The translations under genes and the position numbers were made by a program. This document shows positions 1-5,437 of a stretch of DNA of 5,555 nt, one piece after another (position 1 is the stretch's first letter; each line of letters starts with the position of its first letter). The notes under the pieces are model-generated. The model did not search any database. It was not told the origin of the DNA and was given only the letters and a program-made list of their open reading frames with translations. Source of the DNA: Bordetella sp. (GTDB taxonomy: Bacteria > Pseudomonadota > Gammaproteobacteria > Burkholderiales > Burkholderiaceae_B); NCBI GenBank assembly GCA_027450125.1, contig DAIDKG010000215.1, positions 1 through 5,555 of the forward strand, in the 5' to 3' direction.

Positions 1-312
1 CGGCAGCGTGCCGAGCCACTGCACCAGCTCGCGCGTCAGGGTGACGCGGCTGTCCCACAGCAGCTTCTTGCGGGCGGCGCTCCAGGGCCGGTCCGCGATC
101 GGCGCGCCGGCCAGGTTCACGACGGCATCGGGGGCATCGAAATCGTCGATCTCCTCGAGCTTTGCAACCCCTCGCGCGCCGCTGCACAGCGCAGGTACCG
201 CTTGCGGCCGCCGGCTCCAGACGATCAGTTGATGGCCGTCGGCGGCCCAGCGGCGGCACAGGGCGCGCCCGATCAGTCCGGTGCCGCCGGTAAGCAGAAT
301 TTTCATGCCCAT
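1..312 (-). CDS. TIGR01777 family NAD(P)-binding epimerase-like protein (YfcH-like), N-terminal part
   Basis: The first 104 codons are visible and the gene runs off the left edge. The protein starts MGMKILLTGGTGLIGRAL, with the Rossmann dinucleotide-binding glycines G9, G12 and G15. VVNLAGAPIADRPW (64-77) and the following ARKKLLWDSRV (80-90) are diagnostic of the TIGR01777 branch of extended short-chain dehydrogenases (E. coli YfcH). Residues near 59-64 (DAPDAV) and the NLAG motif fit the cofactor-binding half; the active-site Tyr-x-x-x-Lys region is outside the window. The start is uncertain. ATG at 312 lies ten bases after AGGA (323-326), while ATG at 306 gives the conventional MKILLTGG start but has no good Shine-Dalgarno. 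The gene begins 12 bases after the lipocalin stop and is probably co-transcribed. No substrate is known for the family; a sugar or lipid keto/hydroxy group is possible. Confidence 0.9.
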   Translation of the reverse strand, partial: MGMKILLTGGTGLIGRALCRRWAADGHQLIVWSRRPQAVPALCSGARGVAKLEEIDDFDAPDAVVNLAGAPIADRPWSAARKKLLWDSRVTLTRELVQWLGTLP

Positions 313-322
313 GGCTTCGGAT

Positions 323-326
323 TCCT
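323..326 (-). promoter_or_regulatory. Weak ribosome binding site for TIGR01777 gene
   Basis: AGGA on the minus strand overlaps the lipocalin TAG stop (325-327). It is ten bases before the ATG at 312 and 16 before the ATG at 306, so it favours the upstream start. The match is short and the spacing long, so this is only modest evidence. Confidence 0.4.
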
Positions 327-876
327 ATTGCTGTGCTTCGGGCCACTGCTGCGGCACCTTGCGCAGCAGGCTGGGATCGTAGCCCAGCTTGCGCACCTGC
401 GAGACCAGCTTGCCGTATTCGGCTTCGGACAGGTGCGGCTTCCTGGCCATGATCCATACATAGTCGCGCTTGGACCTTGCGATGATGGTGCTGCGGTAGT
501 CGCTGTCCAGGTAGGCGATGACGTATTCGGCCTGGAAGGGCCAGATGAACTGCATGTTCCATCTGGCATTGCCCGTCTGCGGAATCACCGTGCCGACGGG
601 ATGCATGGTCTTGAGATCGCCGTCAAAGCTGCCTGCGCGAAAACGCAGCGTCGTCTGCACTCTGCCGTCGGGGCGCATCGCATACGACTCCACCTCGTTG
701 TAGGCATTGCGCTCGGGCCAGGCGGGAATGTCGGCGATCACGTACCACGCACCCATGAAACGCGACAGGTCCACCTTGTCGACGGCCGGCATGAGCGGGT
801 TGGTCGAGCACCCGGTCAACGCGGCGCACCCCAGGACCAGCGCCGCGAGCCTGCGAAGCGAAAGTGCGCCTTTCAT
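325..876 (-). CDS. Blc-like lipocalin, outer-membrane lipoprotein
   Basis: This 183-residue protein has an N-terminal lipoprotein signal: basic start, hydrophobic stretch 10-20, and lipobox L20-T21-G22-C23. Cys23 is the predicted acylated residue, and Ser at +2 favours transport to the outer membrane. The mature part is one lipocalin domain. FMGAWYVIADIP (40-51) is the first structurally conserved region with the G-x-W motif. DYRSTIIARSKRDYVWIMARKP (126-147) is the later Blc-type block, and LVSQVRKLGYDPSLLRKVPQ (157-176) is the closing helix typical of bacterial lipocalins. E. coli Blc binds fatty acids and lysophospholipids and is linked to envelope stress; the same sort of ligand is expected here. 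The start at 876 has GGGAG seven bases upstream (884-888) and overlaps the preceding methyltransferase by ATGA. The operon position suggests it binds, stores or transports the modified lipid made by the upstream enzymes. The family call is firm and the ligand is inferred. Confidence 0.95.
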   Translation of the reverse strand: MKGALSLRRLAALVLGCAALTGCSTNPLMPAVDKVDLSRFMGAWYVIADIPAWPERNAYNEVESYAMRPDGRVQTTLRFRAGSFDGDLKTMHPVGTVIPQTGNARWNMQFIWPFQAEYVIAYLDSDYRSTIIARSKRDYVWIMARKPHLSEAEYGKLVSQVRKLGYDPSLLRKVPQQWPEAQQ

Positions 877-1979
877 GACGTTTCTCCCTGCAGGCCGGGT
901 TTGGCGAACCGGTAGTGCGCGACCAGCCATTGCTGCCCGTTGTCGTAGCCGAAGAGCTCGGCGCAAGCCATCCAGAATATGCGCCAGCGCTGGAACCACA
1001 GAGGCGCCAACGCGCTGCCGTACACGCTCGCCAGCGTCTGCATGGCCTGGCTGCGGTTCCGGTCCTGGTTGGCCAGCCAGTCGTTGGCGGTGCGCTGATA
1101 GTGCGTGCCGTCGACGAGCCAGCGCGCCTCGATGCGCAAGTGCTGCTGGAACCACAGCAGCGTATCGGCGGCCGGCATGATGCCGCCGGTGAAAAAATGC
1201 CGGCCCAGCCAGTTGTCGGCGCCATCGGTCTCGAACGGATACATGAGGTTGCGATGCGCGAACACGTGGACAAACAGCTTGCCCTGCGGTGCGAGCCAAT
1301 CGGCGATGCGCGACATCAGCGCGGTGTAGTTGCGCATGTGCTCGAACATTTCCACCGAGACGCAGCGATCGTAGGCGCCTGAGGGCAGGGTCAGCACATT
1401 GACGTCGCAGGTGATCACCTCGATATTGTCCAGGCCCAGGTCGCGGCTGCGCGCCTGGATGAACTGCCGCTGCGACGCGGAGTTCGACACCGCCGTGATG
1501 CGGGCGTCGGGAAAGCGCTGTGCCATCCACAAGGTCAGCGATCCCCAGCCGCATCCGAGTTCCAGAATGCGCTGGCCGTCCTGCAGCTCGGCACGCTCGG
1601 CGTAGAGCGCCAGCATCGCCTCTTCCGCTTCGTCCAGCGTCTCGCTGCCGGTCGGGTAGTAGCACCCCGAATACTTCAGGCGCGCGCCCAGGCACAGGTG
1701 GAAGAATTCGGGCGGCAGTTCGTAGTGCTGCGCATTGGCCTCCTGCGTGTGGATGGCCAGGGGACTGCGGTTGAGCTCGCGGATCAGCTCCAGGTAGCGG
1801 GTTGCCGTGCCGGATGCGCTTGCGGCCCGTTCCTGCTGCAGGCGCTGCCGGCACAGGCGCCGGATGCCCTGGCGCACCAGCGCGTCGGGCAGCCAGCCCC
1901 GTTCCGCCAGCCCAAGCAGGCCGGGCGCGGGAAGGTCGGCGGGTAATGGGGCGTCCATCATGGTCGCGGTGCTCATCAT
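873..1979 (-). CDS. Second CFA-superfamily SAM-dependent methyltransferase (coclaurine N-methyltransferase-like subgroup)
   Basis: This 368-residue SAM-dependent methyltransferase differs clearly from the other CFA homologue in the operon. Motifs are HYELPPEFF (85-93), YSGCYY (103-108), SAM-binding ILELGCGWGS (138-147), SVEMFEHM (208-215), LFVHVFAHR (235-243), FFTGGIMPAADTLLWFQ (262-278) and AELFGYDNGQQWLVAHY (340-356). The last two blocks closely resemble plant (S)-coclaurine N-methyltransferase, whose catalytic Glu/Glu/His in the EMFEH motif are matched here by E210, E213 and H214. The E. coli Cfa bicarbonate Cys139 aligns with G105, while His266 and Tyr317 correspond to H238 and Y294. The N-terminal 75 residues lack the long CFA N-domain. 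A bacterial substrate is unknown; given the operon, a lipid carbon is more likely than an alkaloid amine. Starts at 1979 and 1976 are both possible: 1979 gives an ATGA overlap with DUF1295, while the Shine-Dalgarno spacing fits 1976 better. Confidence 0.92.
   Translation of the reverse strand: MMSTATMMDAPLPADLPAPGLLGLAERGWLPDALVRQGIRRLCRQRLQQERAASASGTATRYLELIRELNRSPLAIHTQEANAQHYELPPEFFHLCLGARLKYSGCYYPTGSETLDEAEEAMLALYAERAELQDGQRILELGCGWGSLTLWMAQRFPDARITAVSNSASQRQFIQARSRDLGLDNIEVITCDVNVLTLPSGAYDRCVSVEMFEHMRNYTALMSRIADWLAPQGKLFVHVFAHRNLMYPFETDGADNWLGRHFFTGGIMPAADTLLWFQQHLRIEARWLVDGTHYQRTANDWLANQDRNRSQAMQTLASVYGSALAPLWFQRWRIFWMACAELFGYDNGQQWLVAHYRFAKPGLQGETS
884..888 (-). promoter_or_regulatory. 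Ribosome binding site for lipocalin gene
   Basis: GGGAG on the minus strand lies seven bases before the ATG at 876, inside the last codons of the second methyltransferase. It supports the start that also gives a complete lipoprotein signal peptide. Confidence 0.65.
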
Positions 1980-2770
1980 TGACCTCGTTCTGAGTCGTCG
2001 GAATGGGGAAACCAGGGAAAGAAAAGCGCGGTCGAGCGCTGGTATGCGCGGTAATCGTCTCCACGCGTGCGCAGCGCCTGCATTTCGGTGTAGGGAATGC
2101 CGCTGATCCAGCGCAGGAACACGTACATCGTCACGGGTCCGAGCCAGCTCGCCGCCTGAATGGGAGACCCGGCGGCCAGCGCGGCGTAGGCGAACCAGTG
2201 ACACCATTCGAAGAAATAATTCGGGTGCCGGCTGTAGCGCCACAATCCGATCCGGCATGTACGGCCCCGGTTGTCCGGGTCGCCGCGAAAGCGCGCCAGC
2301 TGGCGGTCGGCGAGCGCCTCGCCCGCTACCGAGACGACCCAGACCGCCACCGCCACGATGAGCCAGGGGGCTGCCGGGGTGACGGGATTGGCCGCGACGG
2401 CGGTGTAGGGAATGGCGAACAGCACCACCAGGGCAGCCTGAAAGGCGAACAGGCCGTAGATTTTTGCCTGATGCCCGTGCCAACGTTCGCGCAAGGCCCG
2501 GTAGCGTCCGTCCTCGCCTTCGCCCAGGCGCAGCCAGAGATGCCGTGCCAGCCTCAGCGACCAGATGCCGCCCAGCGCGGCAAGCAGCACGCGCGGCGTG
2601 GCCGCGCCGGTTCCCGTTGCGGCCATCAGCAGCGCCCCCAGTCCCAGGCATGCCGACCATACGACGTCGACGATGCCGATGTTTTGCGTCCGGCGTTGCA
2701 GGGCCCAGGCCGCGGTCATCGCGGCCCAGGCCAGAATCGCCAGCAGCCCCAGTTGCTGCCATGCGTTCAT
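1976..2770 (-). CDS. DUF1295 family membrane protein (steroid 5-alpha-reductase-like)
   Basis: This is a 264-residue integral membrane protein. Likely membrane segments are near 5-24, 31-52, 58-78, 105-127, 135-153, 188-203 and 207-225. The family signature is in the C-terminal half: IGLWRYSRHPNYFFEW (174-189), followed by SWLGPVTMYVFLRWISGIP (208-226) and a DDYRAYQRSTALFFPWFP segment (238-255). The RHPNY motif is shared with the isoprenylcysteine methyltransferase/5-alpha-reductase superfamily, where this region contributes to cofactor and lipid-substrate binding. Those enzymes either reduce a conjugated double bond with NADPH or use SAM; which applies to DUF1295 is not settled. The start is very well supported by GGAGG six bases upstream (2777-2781) and by the ATGA overlap with DUF2878. 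In this operon a double-bond reductase acting on a methylated acyl chain is an attractive guess. Confidence 0.93.
   Translation of the reverse strand: MNAWQQLGLLAILAWAAMTAAWALQRRTQNIGIVDVVWSACLGLGALLMAATGTGAATPRVLLAALGGIWSLRLARHLWLRLGEGEDGRYRALRERWHGHQAKIYGLFAFQAALVVLFAIPYTAVAANPVTPAAPWLIVAVAVWVVSVAGEALADRQLARFRGDPDNRGRTCRIGLWRYSRHPNYFFEWCHWFAYAALAAGSPIQAASWLGPVTMYVFLRWISGIPYTEMQALRTRGDDYRAYQRSTALFFPWFPHSDDSERGQ
1982..1986 (-). promoter_or_regulatory. Ribosome binding site for second CFA-like methyltransferase
   Basis: GAGGT on the minus strand precedes the tandem start codons at 1979 and 1976. Counting GAGG, the spacing is three bases to the first ATG and six to the second, so the second may be the main start. 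The proteins differ by one methionine only. Confidence 0.6.
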
Positions 2771-3321
2771 TGCGCACCTCCATCAGCCATCCGGGGCGCG
2801 GCGCCGCCGGCAGACCACCGCGCGGCCAGGCCGGCCAGCAGGGGCAGCGCGATCCCCCAGCCGGCGGACAGCCCGGCGAGCGCACGAACCGCGGGCGGCT
2901 CGAAGAGCACGGCCTGCCAGCCGCGCGATGCGCTCCAGTACGCCAGCGGCCCGCCTGCCAGGCCCAGCGCACAGGCCCACAACGGGCGCCGGCGCAGCCA
3001 GGACATGGAATGGTTCAGAGTCATGGCGAAGGCCACCCACAGGGCCAATATCCACAGCGGCGCGCCCGGGGGGGCCGACAGGTCTGCGGCGGCATAGTGC
3101 AGCCAGCCCAGCGAGGCCAGGCTGCCGTCGATCGACAGCCCGCACAGCAGGGCGATGCCCGCCAGGCGCAGGTCTGCGGCGCGCTGGTCCGAGACCAGGA
3201 TCTGCCATGCCAGGAATGCCGCCGCTGCCAGGCAGCCCGGCAGCGCATCGCCACGGCCTGCACCGACGACGGCGGCGAACCAGACGGCTTCATAGCCGAG
3301 AAAGTTGGCCAGGGACTTCAT
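2767..3321 (-). CDS. DUF2878 domain-containing integral membrane protein
   Basis: This is a 184-residue, strongly hydrophobic protein of the usual DUF2878 length. It opens with MKSLANFLGYEAVWFAAV, a typical family start. Likely membrane segments lie near 11-22, 27-43, 52-66, 87-104, 113-129 and 146-166, with conserved-looking D65 in the GLSIDG segment and an LWILALWVAFAMTLNHSMSWL core near 89-109. There is no signal peptide apart from the first membrane segment and no catalytic motif that I recognise. The start at 3321 is supported by GGAG eight bases upstream (3330-3333) and by the ATGA overlap with the CFA-like gene. The same frame is open further upstream, but that part is antisense-type noise within the CFA gene. 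DUF2878 has no assigned function. It recurs in CFA/DUF1295/lipocalin clusters, so a role in handling or anchoring the lipid-modifying enzymes at the inner membrane is plausible but unproven. Confidence 0.9.
   Translation of the reverse strand: MKSLANFLGYEAVWFAAVVGAGRGDALPGCLAAAAFLAWQILVSDQRAADLRLAGIALLCGLSIDGSLASLGWLHYAAADLSAPPGAPLWILALWVAFAMTLNHSMSWLRRRPLWACALGLAGGPLAYWSASRGWQAVLFEPPAVRALAGLSAGWGIALPLLAGLAARWSAGGAAPRMADGGAQ
2777..2781 (-). promoter_or_regulatory. Strong ribosome binding site for DUF1295 gene
   Basis: GGAGG on the minus strand lies six bases before the ATG at 2770. It sits inside the end of the DUF2878 gene, so the DUF1295 protein can be started independently as well as by coupling. 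It is the best Shine-Dalgarno match among the internal junctions and fixes the start. Confidence 0.75.
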
Positions 3322-4634
3322 GCCGCCGGCTCCGCCTTGGGGGTGGTCCATCCGCCTGCGCCCGGCTGCGCGCCGGGACGCGCGAGCAGCAGGTGGGAGA
3401 CGCCGATCGACCGTTCGCGAAAGCCTCCCTCGCAGTAGGCCAGATAGAACTCCCACATGCGCGCGAAGCGGTGGTCGAATCCCTGGGCGAGCACGGCGTC
3501 CAGACGAACCAGGAAGCGCTCGCGCCACGCCTGCAGGGTGTGCGCGTAGGAAAGGCCGAAATCCTCCAGGTGTACCAGGGCCATGTCCGAAGCCCGGGTC
3601 TTGGCCGACAGCATGCTTTGCACCGAAGGAATGAAGCTGCCCGGAAAGATGTGGCGCTTGATGAAATCGACCGACCGCAGCGCCTGGCGGTAGCGATGGT
3701 CCTCGATGGTGATGGCCTGCACCAGCGCCAGGCCGTCCGGTTTGAGCAGTTCGGCGATCTTGGCGAAATAAGTCTGCAGATACTGGGCGCCGATGGCCTC
3801 GATCATTTCGATGGAGACCAGCTTGTCGTATTGCCCCTGCAGATCGCGGTAGTCCTGGCACAGGACCTGCACTTTGTCCTGCAGGCCGGCTTGTGCAATG
3901 CGCGCCGTCGCCAGCGCATGCTGCTCTTTCGAGATCGTGGTGGTGACCACCCGGCAACCGTAATGCCGGGCTGCATGCAAGGCGAAGCCGCCCCAGCCGC
4001 TACCTATTTCCACCACCGTGTCGTGGGGCTGCAGGTCCAGCTTGCGGCAGATGGTGTCCAGCTTGCGCGTCGACGCCTGCTCCAGCGTATCGTGCGGGCC
4101 GTCCCACATGGCCGACGAGTACATAAGGTCGTCGGAGAGAAAAAGGCTGAAGAAGTCGTTGCCCAGGTCGTAGTGCTCGGCGATATTGCGGCGGCTGCCG
4201 GCGCGCGTGTTGCGCCGCAAGGCGTGCCAGCAGCGCATGGCCAGCCCGCTGTAGCGCGCCAGTCCGGATTCCATCTGATCGAGCCGGTCCCGGTTGCGCA
4301 CGAGCAGGCGCACCAGCCCCGCGAGATCGTCGCATTCCCAGAGCCCGTCGCCGTAGGCCTCGCCGGCGCCGACGCTGCCGCCCAGCGCCAGCTGGCGGTA
4401 GAAGGCCAGGTCGCGGACCGCGACATGCACGCACAGGTCCGGGGCGCCTGCGCCTTGCGTGCCCAGTTCCGTGCGCGCCAGCGGATCGTCCAGGATCAGG
4501 CGGCCGCCCTGCAGACCGGCCAGGTTCTTCAGGACCTGGCGGCGCAGCAGCGCATCCAGCCAGCTTGCAGGGCGCGCATCCTGAGGCGTAGGCGCGTATG
4601 CGCCCAGGTTCTTGTGCAGACTTGCCTGTGTCAT
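3318..4634 (-). CDS. Cyclopropane-fatty-acyl-phospholipid synthase family SAM-dependent methyltransferase (probably non-canonical product)
   Basis: This 438-residue protein has an N-terminal CFA-type domain (about 25-145, including GEAYGDGLWECDDL at 91-104) and a C-terminal SAM methyltransferase domain. Visible motifs are HYDLGNDFF (154-162), the SAM-binding VVEIGSGWGG (207-216), CQDYRDL (259-265), SIEMIEAIG (274-282), IFPGSFIPSV (329-338) and AWRERF (369-374). The family transfers a methyl group from SAM to a double bond of a membrane phospholipid acyl chain. Set against E. coli Cfa from memory, Glu239, Ile268 and Tyr317 correspond to E279, I308 and Y363, but the bicarbonate ligands Cys139 and His266 are replaced by S174 and Q306. 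The enzyme may therefore make a methylated alkene, like UfaM, rather than a cyclopropane. The reading frame stays open far upstream, but the start is set at 4634 by AGGAG seven bases upstream (4642-4646) and by the ATGA overlap with DUF1365. It overlaps the next gene the same way. The last 20 residues are low complexity. Confidence 0.95.
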   Translation of the reverse strand: MTQASLHKNLGAYAPTPQDARPASWLDALLRRQVLKNLAGLQGGRLILDDPLARTELGTQGAGAPDLCVHVAVRDLAFYRQLALGGSVGAGEAYGDGLWECDDLAGLVRLLVRNRDRLDQMESGLARYSGLAMRCWHALRRNTRAGSRRNIAEHYDLGNDFFSLFLSDDLMYSSAMWDGPHDTLEQASTRKLDTICRKLDLQPHDTVVEIGSGWGGFALHAARHYGCRVVTTTISKEQHALATARIAQAGLQDKVQVLCQDYRDLQGQYDKLVSIEMIEAIGAQYLQTYFAKIAELLKPDGLALVQAITIEDHRYRQALRSVDFIKRHIFPGSFIPSVQSMLSAKTRASDMALVHLEDFGLSYAHTLQAWRERFLVRLDAVLAQGFDHRFARMWEFYLAYCEGGFRERSIGVSHLLLARPGAQPGAGGWTTPKAEPAA

Positions 4635-5437
4635 TTCCGGACTCCTGATTGCGTTGTGTCTTGCCTCATGTGCTCGTGAACAGGATTGCGCTTGAGCCAC
4701 AGGCGCAGCGCCTGCCAGTAGATGGCGCCGATGACCTGGGCCGTCATGAGCGGATAGCGCCACAGCACGCGCGCCAGCGTCCTGCCGTTCAGCGGATGCC
4801 GCGTCATGGACAGGTCGGCGTCGAATTCGCATGTCCCGGCGTTCATCACTTTCATGTGCACCCGCAGTGTCTGGTCGGGAGCGGTGAGGGTCCAGTCGTA
4901 CCCGCGGTCCATGGCCATGAAAGGCGAGACGTGAAAGTCCTTGGCAAACTGCCAGCGCAGCCACGGTCCGCGGTGTTCCGCGCCGGATACCGGCAGCACG
5001 TAGCTGTGTCTTTCCGCCCAGGGCGTATTGGTGATGTCGGCCACGATGGCCTGCAGCGTCGAGCCGTCGGCGGCGTAGCAGTAGTAGAACGTCACGGGGT
5101 TGAAGACGTATCCGGCGTAGCGCAAGTGCGTCAGCATGCGAATCGGGCCGTCGATCCGCAGGCCGGCAGCCTCGTACACGCGTTCGCGTATCGTGTCGGA
5201 CAGCGGCCGGGCGCTGTCGCCGAAGTAGTCGCTGCGTTGCCACTGGGCGAGATTGCGCCGGTTCACCGACCACAGCCAGCGTCGCCGGAAAACGTGATCC
5301 AGTTCGTCCAGGTCCAGCATCAGCTGGGCGATCCGGTACGTAAAGGCGTGGGGGGCCGGCCCGTGGCGCGCGTGGATGACGCGGCCTTCGTAGACCGCGC
5401 TGTGCAGGGCGCCCGCCGGTGTCGGGACCCGGCTCAT
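4631..5437 (-). CDS. DUF1365 domain-containing protein
   Basis: This is a complete 268-residue protein, about the usual length for DUF1365, and the domain fills it. Recognisable family signatures are LHSAVYEGRVIHAR (11-24), HAFTYR (30-35), LTHLRYAGYVFNPVTFYYCY (102-121), a DITNTPWAERH segment (134-144) and KDFHVSPFM (166-174). The C-terminal third includes a moderately hydrophobic stretch near 228-247 (YPLMTAQVIGAIYWQALRLW) that could lie on or in the membrane. The start is supported by GGAG eight bases upstream (5446-5449) and by the ATGA overlap with the preceding FAD oxidoreductase. No reaction is established for the family. Its near-constant pairing with that flavoprotein and a CFA-like methyltransferase points to acyl-chain or phospholipid modification. 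The many conserved His, Tyr and Asn residues could form a catalytic or metal site, but this is inference. The family call is firm and the function is open. Confidence 0.93.
   Translation of the reverse strand: MSRVPTPAGALHSAVYEGRVIHARHGPAPHAFTYRIAQLMLDLDELDHVFRRRWLWSVNRRNLAQWQRSDYFGDSARPLSDTIRERVYEAAGLRIDGPIRMLTHLRYAGYVFNPVTFYYCYAADGSTLQAIVADITNTPWAERHSYVLPVSGAEHRGPWLRWQFAKDFHVSPFMAMDRGYDWTLTAPDQTLRVHMKVMNAGTCEFDADLSMTRHPLNGRTLARVLWRYPLMTAQVIGAIYWQALRLWLKRNPVHEHMRQDTTQSGVRK
4642..4646 (-). promoter_or_regulatory. Ribosome binding site that sets the CFA-like gene start
   Basis: AGGAG on the minus strand lies seven bases before the ATG at 4634. It is needed to choose this start because the frame remains open for hundreds of bases upstream through the DUF1365 gene. 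The N-terminal family similarity begins just after this methionine. Confidence 0.7.

Noticed and set aside
202..915. 237-codon plus-strand open frame
   Set aside because: It is antisense to the lipocalin, whose lipobox and conserved blocks are clear. Its translation has no recognisable domain.
877..2064. Upstream extension of the lipocalin frame, as a possible fusion protein
   Set aside because: The extension is a shadow of the second methyltransferase. The lipoprotein signal peptide begins exactly at the 876 start, so no fusion is needed.
1980..2972. Upstream extension of the second methyltransferase frame
   Set aside because: It overlaps the DUF1295 and DUF2878 genes in another frame and shows no homology. 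Starts at 1979/1976 follow a GAGGT site.
2003..3438. Plus-strand open frames of 364 and 324 codons
   Set aside because: They are antisense to DUF1295 and DUF2878, low-complexity in translation, and lack family motifs. The minus-strand genes here have clear motifs and ribosome binding sites.
2565..4679. 704-codon open frame on the plus strand
   Set aside because: It lies antisense to the CFA-like and DUF2878 genes, has an Arg/Ala/Gly/Pro-rich composition and no recognisable domain. Long antisense frames are expected at this GC content.
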